From NCBI GenBank assembly GCA_958408685.1, contig CATYLC010000019.1, positions 1 through 41,704 of the forward strand: DNA of 41,704 nucleotides, written 5' to 3'. The notes below the pieces were generated by a model. That model had not been told where the DNA came from. It ran no database searches and saw nothing but the letters and a program-made list of their open reading frames with translations. Below are positions 34,081-41,704 of the stretch, in pieces. The stretch comes from an uncultured Collinsella sp. (GTDB taxonomy: Bacteria > Actinomycetota > Coriobacteriia > Coriobacteriales > Coriobacteriaceae). Every line of letters starts with the position of its first letter. Position 1 is the first letter of the stretch. Position numbers and translations under genes: made by a program.

Positions 34081-34911
34081 ATGGGTTGCGAGCATGCACA
34101 GGCCGCCGGCGGACAAACGTCGCCGTCGCAATTTGAGGAGAACACGCTGTCCGAGGTCAAGCGCGTTATCGCCGTGCTTTCCGGCAAGGGAGGCGTCGGC
34201 AAGTCGTTTGTGACAGGTGCCATCGCAACCGAGCTTGCCCGCCGCGGCAACAAGGTTGGCATTCTCGACGCCGACATCACCGGCCCCTCCATCCCCAAAA
34301 TGTTCGGCATGAGCGGACGCCATGTCCATGCCCTCGGCAACCTCATGCTGCCCGAGATCTCCGAGCACGGCGTCAAGGTCATGAGCTCCAACCTGCTGCT
34401 TCAAAACGAGACTGATCCCGTCCTCTGGCGTGGTCCGGTCATCGCTGGCGCCATCAGGCAATTCTGGAGCGAAACCTCTTGGGGTCCCATCGACTACCTG
34501 TTGGTCGACATGCCTCCGGGAACGGGCGACGTCGCGCTCACCGTCTTCCAGTCGCTGCCCGTCGACGGCATCGTCATCGTCACGAGCCCGCAGGATCTGG
34601 TCTCGATGATCGTCGCCAAGGCGGTCAACATGGCCGAGAAGATGAACGTCCCCATTCTGGGCATCGTCGAGAACATGAGCTATATCGAGTGCCCCGACTG
34701 CGGCAAGAAGATCGAGGTCTTTGGCAAGAGCAAGCTCCCCGAGGTCGCAGAGCGCTATAACCTCCACATCTTGGGCCAGCTTCCCATTAATCCGGCACTC
34801 GCCGAGGCCTGCGATAAGGGCGAGGTCGAGACCGCACTGCCCGATGGCATGTTGCCCAAGGCAGTCTCTGCCGTCGAGGCCATTACCCCGCACGAGACCG
34901 ACGAGGCCTAA
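34081..34911 (+). CDS. Mrp/NBP35-family P-loop ATPase (iron-sulfur carrier ApbC)
   Basis: Members bind and deliver Fe-S clusters in the cytoplasm. The 276-aa protein has a short N-terminus with Cys3 (GCEH), the deviant Walker A SGKGGVGKS (about residue 37), the switch region DADITGPSIPKMFG, a Walker-B-like LLVDMPPGTGD, and the cluster-binding CPDC in SYIECPDCGKK. It lacks the N-terminal DUF59 domain of longer Mrp proteins. AAAGGAG lies eight bases before the ATG. Its stop is followed directly by the flavoprotein gene, so the two are co-transcribed. Confidence 0.92.
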   Translation: MGCEHAQAAGGQTSPSQFEENTLSEVKRVIAVLSGKGGVGKSFVTGAIATELARRGNKVGILDADITGPSIPKMFGMSGRHVHALGNLMLPEISEHGVKVMSSNLLLQNETDPVLWRGPVIAGAIRQFWSETSWGPIDYLLVDMPPGTGDVALTVFQSLPVDGIVIVTSPQDLVSMIVAKAVNMAEKMNVPILGIVENMSYIECPDCGKKIEVFGKSKLPEVAERYNLHILGQLPINPALAEACDKGEVETALPDGMLPKAVSAVEAITPHETDEA

Positions 34912-36183
34912 GTGAACGCGAGCGCCTTCTATGACGTCCTGGTAATCGGCGGCGGGGCTTCAGGCCTCGCCGCCGCCATTACGGCCGCACGAGCTGGCAA
35001 AAGCGTCTGCATCGTTGAGCGCGATGTCGCCTGCGGCCTTAAGCTCCTTGCGACCGGCAACGGCCGCTGCAACCTCTCCAACGAATCGATTGATCCACAG
35101 CGGTATAACCACCCCGCATTCGTTGAATCCGTTATGGGCCCCCGGCCCGAACAAGAGCTTATGGGTTTCTTCTCCTCGCTGGGCATCATGACAACCTCCG
35201 AGGAAGGCCGGCTGTACCCGCGCTCCCTTCGCGCCGAATCGGTGCGCGACGCGCTTCTCAACGTTTGCGACCGCCTGGGTATCACCTTAATCTGCGGAGC
35301 CAACGTTGCCTCGGCGCACAAAGCTTCCGAAGGCTGGACACTCCAAATAGACCGTCCAGCGCGGGCACTCAAGGCAAAGAAGCACGACGACCGAAAATCG
35401 GAGCTCCGCTCGCTTCGGAAAGCGCTCGCCGATGTCCCTCGCAAGAACGAGGCCCTGCAGGCACATGCCGTAATTATCGCCACGGGTGGTAACCCCACTG
35501 GTATCGCCGATACGTTTCGCCTCCCCCTCACTTCGCTGCGCCCCATCCTCTGCCCCGTATCGGCAACGGTCGTCGGCGATCGGGCGGCACTCAAGACGTT
35601 GGATGGCCTGCGCGTCCGCGCCCGCTTGACGCTCGCCCGCAATCATAATGAGCTCTGGCACGAAGACGGTGAAGTCCTGTTTCGAACCTTCGGTATCTCG
35701 GGCGTCGCTGTCTTCAACCTCTCCCGTCGTATCCAGCACGGCGATACGATCCTGCTCGACGTTTTCCCCGACCTCTCCAAAGACGAGCTGCTCGATATGC
35801 TCAACCGGCGCGTTGAGCTGCTCGGCGGCTTTTCGCCCCGCGATCCCCGTTGGCTCGACGGCATGCTCGCCCCGCAACTCTCCCGCGTCGTCTGCACGGC
35901 GTTCGAGCAGTGCCATCCAGGCTCCAACGATGTCATCCACCTGGTCTCGATCCTCAAGCACTTTAAGTTGCTCGTCGAGGGAACAGCCGAGGAGCGCTCG
36001 GCGCAGGTCACGCGTGGTGGCGTATCTGTCGAGAGCATCTCAACACCCAGTCTACGCGCGAGCAGCGCTGTCGACGCCCCGCTTTACGTCTGCGGCGAAG
36101 CGCTCGACATCGACGCCGATTGTGGAGGCTTTAACCTTGCGTGGGCCTGGCTCTCGGGCATTCGCGCTGCAAGCAGCCTGTAG
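34912..36183 (+). CDS. HI0933/YhiN-family flavoprotein (NAD(P)/FAD-dependent oxidoreductase)
   Basis: The 423-aa protein has an N-terminal FAD-binding fold, VLVIGGGASGLAAAITAARAG, followed by the family block CGLKLLATGNGRCNLSN. It also has AVIIATGGNPTG in the middle and the C-terminal FAD motif PLYVCGEALDIDADCGGFNLAWAW. This family (COG2081) is widespread; the bile-acid enzyme BaiN is a member, but most have no known substrate. The GTG start follows the Mrp-like stop without a gap (TAAGTG), with GAGG upstream, so translation is probably coupled. Cofactor supply by the Mrp partner is speculative. Confidence 0.88.
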   Translation: MNASAFYDVLVIGGGASGLAAAITAARAGKSVCIVERDVACGLKLLATGNGRCNLSNESIDPQRYNHPAFVESVMGPRPEQELMGFFSSLGIMTTSEEGRLYPRSLRAESVRDALLNVCDRLGITLICGANVASAHKASEGWTLQIDRPARALKAKKHDDRKSELRSLRKALADVPRKNEALQAHAVIIATGGNPTGIADTFRLPLTSLRPILCPVSATVVGDRAALKTLDGLRVRARLTLARNHNELWHEDGEVLFRTFGISGVAVFNLSRRIQHGDTILLDVFPDLSKDELLDMLNRRVELLGGFSPRDPRWLDGMLAPQLSRVVCTAFEQCHPGSNDVIHLVSILKHFKLLVEGTAEERSAQVTRGGVSVESISTPSLRASSAVDAPLYVCGEALDIDADCGGFNLAWAWLSGIRAASSL

Positions 36184-36213
36184 CCGCGCAGTCTATAATC
36201 AAAAACGCATTCG

Positions 36214-36237
36214 GGCCGTCTGGGATACCGGACGGCC
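36214..36237 (+). terminator. Stem-loop after the HI0933-family gene
   Basis: GGCCGTC and GACGGCC form a 7-bp stem with a 10-nt loop, followed by TCTTTCTT on the plus strand. It sits between the two flavoprotein genes and may end or reduce the upstream transcript. Confidence 0.65.
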
Positions 36238-36263
36238 TCTTTCTTGCCTCTAAGGAGACCTCG

Positions 36264-37904
36264 ATGATCGAAATCACCCAAGTCAACGCGTCACTCGATG
36301 AAGCCGGCGATGAAAATGCCTGCCTCATTGTTGGCAAGCGAGTCGCCAAGCGCGTCCTACGTTGCAAGGACTCCGAGATCAAGTCCATCGAGCTCCACCG
36401 CAAGTCAATCGACGCCCGCAAAAAACGAGACGTCCATTTTATCCTGAGCTTTCGTGTTGAGCTGACCAGTCCCCACCTCGAGCGAGAAGTGGTCGACAGC
36501 GTTTCCGAACGTGACCGCTCGCGCGTACGCGCGATAGAAGACGATGAGCCTTCATTCCCCTCCCCCATTTCCGACGCATCCAAAGAGCGCCCCGTCGTTG
36601 TCGGCGCCGGATGCGCCGGCCTTTTCGCTGCGCTCACGCTCGCCGAAGCAGGTCTTAAGCCCTTGCTTATCGAGCGCGGCGACCCGGCATTTCGCCGCTC
36701 GCAGGCGATCGATCTCTTTCTAAAGGAGCGCATCCTCGACCCCGAGAGCAATATCCAGTTTGGCCTGGGCGGCGCGGGGACCTTCTCGGACGGCAAGCTC
36801 AATACGGGAACAAAAAATCCCGCCCATCGCCTTATCCTCGAAACCTTCGTCGAGGCGGGCGCGCCCCGCGATATTCTGTGGGATGCCAAGCCGCACATTG
36901 GCTCCGACATCCTTCCCACGGTTGTCACCGCTATATCCCAGCGCATCGAGCAGCTCGGAGGTGTCGTCCGTTATCGAACAAAGCTCGTCGACATTCGCAT
37001 CGACGCGTCTGGTGCCATCACCGGTATCGATGTCCAATCGTCCCAAGACGCCGCTTACGAGCCAATTGAGACAAAGCACCTCATCCTCGCCTGCGGGCAT
37101 TCTGCTCGCGATATTTTTGAGCTCCTTAAGGACCACAACGTGGCCCTCGCACAAAAGACCTTTGCCATGGGCGTTCGCATCGAGCATCCGCAGCGCGACA
37201 TCGACCGAGCCCAATATGGAGCCTTGGCGGGACATCCTGCCCTCGGAGCAGCCCCCTACAAGCTCGTCGCCCATCTTCCCAACGGCCGCAGCGTGTTCTC
37301 GTTTTGCATGTGCCCCGGCGGGCAGGTTGTCGCCGCCTCTTCCGAGCAGGGCCACCTGTGCGTCAACGGCGCCAGCCTCAATGCCCGCGACGGACGCAAC
37401 GCAAACGCCGCCCTGCTCGTTAACGTCACGCCTGAGGACCTTCCCAACGATGACCCGCTCGCCGGCATCGAGCTCCAGCGCGCCTGCGAGGCGGCCGCCT
37501 ATCGCCTGGGCGGTTCCAACTGGAACGCACCGGCACAACTCGTCGGAGATTTCCTCGCAGGACGCGCCAGCAAGGCGCCCGGAAAGGTAAAGCCCACCTA
37601 TCCGCTCGGTGTGACCTGGACGGCAATTGACGAAGCCCTGCCGCAGCATATCGTCGAGTCGCTCCGCCTGGGACTTCCCCTACTCGGAAAAAAGCTACGA
37701 GGCTACGACCGTCCCGATGCCGTTCTTACCGGCGTGGAGACTCGTTCGAGCTCACCGGTCACTGTCACCCGAGACCGAACGTGCCATGCCGTGTCGACCC
37801 CGGGCCTCTACCCTTGTGGTGAGGGAGCTGGATATGCCGGCGGCATCATGAGCGCGGCCACCGACGGCATCCGTTGTGCTGAAGCCCTGATCGCAGACCT
37901 CTAA
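36264..37904 (+). CDS. FAD-dependent dehydrogenase (COG2509 family)
   Basis: The 546-aa protein has an N-terminal domain of about 110 residues with an RNA-binding-like basic stretch (KSIDARKKRDVHF), then the FAD fold: VVVGAGCAGLFAALTLAEAG (about 112), FGLGGAGTFSDGKLNTGTKN (about 165), LILACGHSARDIFELL, and the C-terminal GVETRSSSPVTVTRD and CGEGAGYAGGIMSAATDG. This is the COG2509 uncharacterised FAD dehydrogenase layout; no substrate is known to me. AAGGAG precedes the ATG, and the earlier frame overlaps the terminator. It is unrelated in detail to the HI0933-type gene upstream. Confidence 0.88.
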   Translation: MIEITQVNASLDEAGDENACLIVGKRVAKRVLRCKDSEIKSIELHRKSIDARKKRDVHFILSFRVELTSPHLEREVVDSVSERDRSRVRAIEDDEPSFPSPISDASKERPVVVGAGCAGLFAALTLAEAGLKPLLIERGDPAFRRSQAIDLFLKERILDPESNIQFGLGGAGTFSDGKLNTGTKNPAHRLILETFVEAGAPRDILWDAKPHIGSDILPTVVTAISQRIEQLGGVVRYRTKLVDIRIDASGAITGIDVQSSQDAAYEPIETKHLILACGHSARDIFELLKDHNVALAQKTFAMGVRIEHPQRDIDRAQYGALAGHPALGAAPYKLVAHLPNGRSVFSFCMCPGGQVVAASSEQGHLCVNGASLNARDGRNANAALLVNVTPEDLPNDDPLAGIELQRACEAAAYRLGGSNWNAPAQLVGDFLAGRASKAPGKVKPTYPLGVTWTAIDEALPQHIVESLRLGLPLLGKKLRGYDRPDAVLTGVETRSSSPVTVTRDRTCHAVSTPGLYPCGEGAGYAGGIMSAATDGIRCAEALIADL

Positions 37905-37930
37905 CGCACGAATTCCAGCGCGCAAAAGAC

Positions 37931-37966
37931 ACAGGCCCCGAGCTCCACAGGGAACTCGGGGCCTGT
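37931..37966. terminator. Bidirectional terminator between convergent genes
   Basis: ACAGGCCCCGAG and CTCGGGGCCTGT form a 12-bp stem that can extend inward (TCC/GGA). It lies between the plus-strand dehydrogenase and minus-strand uvrB, which converge here. GTCTTTTG follows on the minus strand and TCGCTATTTCTT on the plus strand, so it can serve both. Confidence 0.85.
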
Positions 37967-37969
37967 TCG

Positions 37970-40210
37970 CTATTTCTTAAACCGTGCACCCTGGCGTTTT
38001 CTGCCCGATGCGAACGTGGAACCCTTGCGGGCCTGCGAACGTAAGCGCTCGATCGTCTCGTCCTCAGACGCACCCTCGAGCATCGCCCGAATCTGAACGA
38101 CGGCATCGCGCAGGCGCGCCGCCTCCTCAAAGTCCATGGCGGCAGAAGCGTTGCGCATATCCTCTTCCATGGTTTCGACGATCCGCACAAGCTCGTCATG
38201 CGGCAGTTCTTCCAACTGCTCCGCAAGTGTCTGCTCGGGTGCCACCGTTTCCGGCACGCCGCCCTCGCCCGACTCATCGGGCGTATAGAATGCGCCATGG
38301 CCAAGGGAGTCGCCCTTCGAGCGCCCCTTGGAACCCACGGTTTTTTCGGCTTCGGCAATAAAACTTGAGATGTCGTTGATGGCCTTGCGCACCGTCTTGG
38401 GCACAATGCCATGCTCTTCGTTATATGCCATCTGAATCTCGCGGCGGCGCCGCGTCTCCTCGATGGCCTCTTTCATCGAATCGGTCACAACGTCCGCATA
38501 CATGATGACTTCGCCATCGGCGTTACGGGCCGCGCGGCCAATCGTCTGAATCAGCGAACGGCGATTGCGCAAGAAGCCTTCCTTATCGGCGTCGAGAATT
38601 GCCACCAGTGAGACCTCGGGAAGATCCAGGCCCTCACGAAGCAGGTTGATGCCAACGAGAACATCGATCTTGCCCTCGCGCAGCGTTCGCAGGATCTCGA
38701 CACGGTCCATTGTCGCCGTATCAGAGTGCATGTAATTGACCTTAATGCCCGCGTCGAGCAGATGGTCGGTCAGGTCCTCGGCCATGCGCTTGGTCAACGT
38801 GGTCACCAGCACGCGCTCCTTGCGGGCAACGCGCTCGCGAATCTCGTCCTCAAGATCGTCAATCTGGCCGCGTACTGGACGCACGTCAATCTTGGGGTCG
38901 AGCAGGCCGGTCGGACGAATAATCTGCTCCACGTCGTTTTGGCTCACCCGCAGCTCGTAGTCGCCCGGCGTGGCCGAAACATAGATAAACTGGGGTATCC
39001 TTGCCTCAAACTCATCGAAACGAAGCGGGCGGTTATCGAGCGCGGAGGGCAGGCGAAAACCGTGTTCCACCAGCGTCACCTTACGCGAGCGGTCACCTTC
39101 GTGCATGCCGCGAATCTGCGGCACCGTCACATGGCTCTCATCGATGATGCAGAGCATATCCTTGGGAAAGTAATCGATTAGGGTAAACGGCGGCTCACCC
39201 GGTTTGCGACCGTCCAGATGACGCGAGTAGTTCTCGATGCCGTTGCAAAAGCCCATCGTCTCGAGCATCTCAAGATCATAATCGGTGCGCTGCTGCAGAC
39301 GCTGCGCCTCGAGCAACTTGTCGGTCGCCTTGAGCTCCGCCACGCGCTTCTCGCACTCTTCGCTGATCGATTTCAGAGCCGCCTTGACCTTCGGCTTCTC
39401 GGTCACGTAGTGCGATGCCGGCCATACGGGGATGGCCTCGTACTCACGAAGCATCTCACCGGTGACCTCATCGATCTCGGCAATCAGCTCGACCTCGTCG
39501 CCAAAGAACTCAAACCGCAACGGATGCTCGGCATAAGGCGGATACACGTCGACAACATCGCCGCGCACGCGGAACGTGCCGCGTGCCAGGTCATAGTCAT
39601 TGCGATCATATTGAATGTCGATAAGTGCATGGATAAAGTCATCGCGCTCGAGCGGCACCTTCTTGTCGACGTTTGGAGCCAGACCCGCATAGTCCTCAGG
39701 AGAGCCAATGCCATAGATACACGAGACCGATGCGACAACGATCACATCGCGTCGAGAGAGCAGCGATGCGGTCGCCTGATGTCGCAGCATCTCAACTTCT
39801 TCGTTAATCGAGGAGTCTTTCTCGATATATGTATCGCTTTGCGGCACATACGCCTCGGGCTGATAGTAGTCGTAGTACGAGACGAAGTAGACCACAGCGT
39901 TGTTGGGAAAGAACTCTTTGAGCTCGCTCGCAAGCTGAGCGGCGAGCGTTTTATTCGGAGCCATGACCAGCGTCGGCTTTCCCAGGGCCTCAATAGTCTT
40001 TGCCATCGTGAAGGTCTTGCCCGAACCAGTCACGCCCAGCAAAACCTGATAGCGGTCTCCGTCCCTCACGCCCTGCACAAGCGACTCAATGGCCTTAGGC
40101 TGGGAACCGGCAGGCTCATAGGGAGACACGACCTTAAACGGCACGTCAGAGCCTTCAACGCCAAAGCGCTTAAGTTCACCACCAACGCGTTCTACTTCAA
40201 ATTCCGCCAT
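37970..40210 (-). CDS. uvrB: Excinuclease ABC subunit B
   Basis: UvrB is the damage-verifying helicase-like subunit of nucleotide excision repair. The 746-aa protein has Walker A (GVTGSGKTFTMA, about 58), the beta-hairpin region (SYYDYYQPEAYVP), the DEAD-type IIDESH, the helicase motif VSATPGDYEL, QTIGRAARN, and a C-terminal UVR domain (AAMDFEEAARLRDAV) that contacts UvrC. A basic, low-complexity tail closes it. The ATG has AGGAG upstream. TATACT on the minus strand (40236-40241) is a possible -10, so it may have its own promoter after the transglycosylase gene. Confidence 0.97.
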   Translation of the reverse strand: MAEFEVERVGGELKRFGVEGSDVPFKVVSPYEPAGSQPKAIESLVQGVRDGDRYQVLLGVTGSGKTFTMAKTIEALGKPTLVMAPNKTLAAQLASELKEFFPNNAVVYFVSYYDYYQPEAYVPQSDTYIEKDSSINEEVEMLRHQATASLLSRRDVIVVASVSCIYGIGSPEDYAGLAPNVDKKVPLERDDFIHALIDIQYDRNDYDLARGTFRVRGDVVDVYPPYAEHPLRFEFFGDEVELIAEIDEVTGEMLREYEAIPVWPASHYVTEKPKVKAALKSISEECEKRVAELKATDKLLEAQRLQQRTDYDLEMLETMGFCNGIENYSRHLDGRKPGEPPFTLIDYFPKDMLCIIDESHVTVPQIRGMHEGDRSRKVTLVEHGFRLPSALDNRPLRFDEFEARIPQFIYVSATPGDYELRVSQNDVEQIIRPTGLLDPKIDVRPVRGQIDDLEDEIRERVARKERVLVTTLTKRMAEDLTDHLLDAGIKVNYMHSDTATMDRVEILRTLREGKIDVLVGINLLREGLDLPEVSLVAILDADKEGFLRNRRSLIQTIGRAARNADGEVIMYADVVTDSMKEAIEETRRRREIQMAYNEEHGIVPKTVRKAINDISSFIAEAEKTVGSKGRSKGDSLGHGAFYTPDESGEGGVPETVAPEQTLAEQLEELPHDELVRIVETMEEDMRNASAAMDFEEAARLRDAVVQIRAMLEGASEDETIERLRSQARKGSTFASGRKRQGARFKK

Positions 40211-40261
40211 GGATACTCCTAACTCATATATCTGCAGTATACGCAGGCGGCAGGCATAGTC

Positions 40262-40843
40262 CTATACGAACCGATCGGGATAGAGGGTCTTGTAGCGAGC
40301 CCAGGCATTATTGACACGAATCAGATACGCCTGCGTCTCGGGAAAGGTGATTGCATTATGAAGCGACGTACTCTGCTGCGCCCATCCGTCGACATTGCCC
40401 ATGCCGGCGTTATAGGCGGCAATGGCACTGTCAGTCGACCCGTTAAAATACGCTAGAAGATACGAGAGATACGCACAGCCAAACTCGATATTCGTAGCCG
40501 GATCGTTAAGGTTGTCGGCCGAATACTCGTCACCGTCAACAAGGCCCTTGGCGATCATATCCTGGGCAGTCTCGGGCATCAGCTGCATCAATCCCTGAGC
40601 ACCCTGATTCGACTCGGCCTCGGGATCCCAATTCGATTCAGACTTAATGACAGCGCACACCAGATACGGATCCAGATTATGCGAAATACTGGATTGCTTT
40701 ACATACGCCTCGTAGTCAATCGGATACAGCGGCTTAAAGAAAGCGGCAGGAGCACACGAGTAAACGAATGAGATAAGGCCGAAGGCAAAAACGGCAGCCA
40801 GCGGTATAAGGCGATACCACGTAAGGAAACGTGTCTTAGGCAT
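40262..40843 (-). CDS. Membrane-anchored lytic transglycosylase (SLT domain)
   Basis: It cleaves peptidoglycan glycan strands outside the membrane. The 193-aa protein has one N-terminal membrane helix (about 11-30) and an SLT domain. The catalytic Glu69 is in KSESNWDPEA, followed by GAQGLMQLMPETA, NIEFGCAYLSYLL and AAYNAGMGNVDGW. It is about the size of small anchored SLT proteins. The start overlaps the coaE stop by 8 bp (ATGCCTAA), so the two are coupled. A Cys at residue 30 does not form a good lipobox. Confidence 0.9.
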   Translation of the reverse strand: MPKTRFLTWYRLIPLAAVFAFGLISFVYSCAPAAFFKPLYPIDYEAYVKQSSISHNLDPYLVCAVIKSESNWDPEAESNQGAQGLMQLMPETAQDMIAKGLVDGDEYSADNLNDPATNIEFGCAYLSYLLAYFNGSTDSAIAAYNAGMGNVDGWAQQSTSLHNAITFPETQAYLIRVNNAWARYKTLYPDRFV

Positions 40844-41477
40844 CGGCCTCCTCCTTATCCACTACATCCCCGAACCCATGGCGCGAAAGCCATGCGTCCA
40901 GTTGTTCAAAGAGCGAGTTATCGTCTGCCGCATTGTCAATCACCGTTGTAGCGAGATTGCACAGCGCAGACTCTTCGGGCTGGCAAGCAGAACGGGCATC
41001 GAAATCAGATGGCTCCATGCCACGTTGAATAGCGCGCTCGCGACGAACTGACAAGGGGGCGCTGATGACCAAAATTTCATCAGCCAAGCCAAATGCATCC
41101 TCAAAACCAGTCGGAGCAGAAACCTCGACCACCGCAAAAGGATAATGGGGAGATGAAACAGTACAACAAACCGGATCGAGAATCCTAAGCGAAAGCTGTT
41201 CAATCAGAATGGGATGCACGATGTCATTGAGCCGTGCGACCGAATCAGGAGAAGCGAAAGCTCGAGAAGCGAGGATGCCGCGGCGAATGCCGCCTTCCTC
41301 ATCCAAAATGTCCCAACCGAATTCATCTGCGAGTGTATTGACGATATCAGAGCCCGGCACATACAGCGATTTTGCAAGCTCATCCAGATCGATTAGCATA
41401 GCGCCACGAGATTCGAAATAGCGGCAGGCAGTCGACTTACCCGAAGCAATATTGCCCAAGACAAATACGGTAAACAT
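40836..41477 (-). CDS. coaE: Dephospho-CoA kinase
   Basis: CoaE phosphorylates the ribose 3'-OH of dephospho-CoA, the last step of coenzyme A synthesis. The 213-aa protein has the P-loop GNIASGKST (8-16), the substrate-side LIDLDELAKSLYVPG, the conserved HPILIEQL and the lid region RRERAIQRG. The usual Gly-Leu-Thr-Gly before the P-loop is changed to LGNIAS. The ATG at 41477 has GGGAGGG five bases upstream and is preferred to the in-frame TTG just before it. coaE upstream of uvrB is a known actinobacterial order. Confidence 0.88.
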   Translation of the reverse strand: MFTVFVLGNIASGKSTACRYFESRGAMLIDLDELAKSLYVPGSDIVNTLADEFGWDILDEEGGIRRGILASRAFASPDSVARLNDIVHPILIEQLSLRILDPVCCTVSSPHYPFAVVEVSAPTGFEDAFGLADEILVISAPLSVRRERAIQRGMEPSDFDARSACQPEESALCNLATTVIDNAADDNSLFEQLDAWLSRHGFGDVVDKEEADA

Positions 41478-41603
41478 CAAGCCCTCCCTAACGCCAATGC
41501 GAGTAATTATCGCTCAAATACACTAGATGGACTCAAAATACAGCCAAACAGTAAGAGCACATACGGGGGAGCTAGGTCCCAAAGTACAACGTGTATACAA
41601 CGC

Positions 41604-41635
41604 AAAAAAGGGGGAGGCCGCGAGGCCTCCCCCTT
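41604..41635 (-). terminator. Strong intrinsic terminator at the right edge
   Basis: A perfect 12-bp stem, AAGGGGGAGGCC/GGCCTCCCCCTT, with the 4-nt loop GCGA runs directly into TTTTTT on the minus strand. It ends a minus-strand transcript that enters from beyond the window, so coaE needs its own promoter in 41478-41603. Confidence 0.92.
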
Positions 41636-41637
41636 CA

Positions 41638-41704
41638 TCATGTCATGCGACGGCTCGGTGCCGTCCACCGGTCAGCGGCGCCCTGGCCTCCCACGGGCTG
41701 ACCC
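41638..41704 (-). other. 3' end of an off-window gene or structured RNA
   Basis: On the minus strand GGTCAGC/GCTGACC and GACGGC/GCCGTC form two hairpins just before the terminator. One reading frame also stays open to tandem TGATGA stops at 41638. By actinobacterial order (rpsA next to coaE) it could be the tail of ribosomal protein S1, but the 22 visible residues are not recognisable. A small structured RNA is the other option. Only 67 bases are visible. Confidence 0.3.

Noticed and set aside
1..41704. CRISPR arrays, tRNA or rRNA genes, transposases, integrases, toxin-antitoxin pairs
   Set aside because: None was recognised on either strand; gaps are short and hold only promoters, hairpins and palindromes.

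Overview
The window looks like the chromosome of a high-GC, Gram-positive gut actinobacterium of the class Coriobacteriia, most like Collinsella. I infer this from GC content and codon use, from the actinobacterial gene order rapZ-whiA-gap-pgk-tpiA-secG and coaE-uvrB, and from the lipoproteins. No database search was possible. Almost all genes lie on the minus strand; only 31.8-37.9 kb is on the plus strand.

Layout, left to right. (1) 0.1-6.1 kb: a complete peptide/nickel-type ABC importer, transcribed oppA-oppB-oppC-oppD-oppF. (2) 6.4-11.5 kb: secG and a lower-glycolysis cluster transcribed gap-pgk-tpiA-gpmI. (3) 11.7-13.5 kb: whiA and rapZ. (4) 13.6-24.1 kb: an accessory block that reads as a sialic acid (N-acetylneuraminate) uptake and catabolism locus. 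It holds NanE epimerase, a ROK-family (NanK-like) kinase, a NanA-like lyase, two tandem AXE1-type acetyl esterases (one without its nucleophile), and a second ABC importer whose inner permease is fused to an ATPase. (5) 24.4-31.6 kb: uvrC, murJ, ybaK and uvrA. (6) 31.8-37.9 kb, plus strand: an LTA-synthase-like phosphotransferase, an Mrp-type P-loop ATPase and two unrelated flavoproteins. (7) 38-41.5 kb, minus strand: uvrB, a lytic transglycosylase and coaE. The right edge cuts a structured or coding element that ends in a strong terminator.

Working model for the accessory block: the lipoprotein and fused ABC importer bring in the sugar, the intact esterase removes O-acetyl groups, the lyase splits sialic acid into pyruvate and ManNAc, the ROK kinase makes ManNAc-6-P, and NanE converts it to GlcNAc-6-P. 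No sialidase, nagA, nagB or regulator gene lies in the window. A perfect 8-5-8 palindrome upstream of the importer is a good candidate operator. The block sits between uvrC and rapZ, genes that are neighbours in many actinobacteria, and yvcK, usually between rapZ and whiA, is absent. No tRNA, rRNA, CRISPR array, transposase or integrase gene was recognised.
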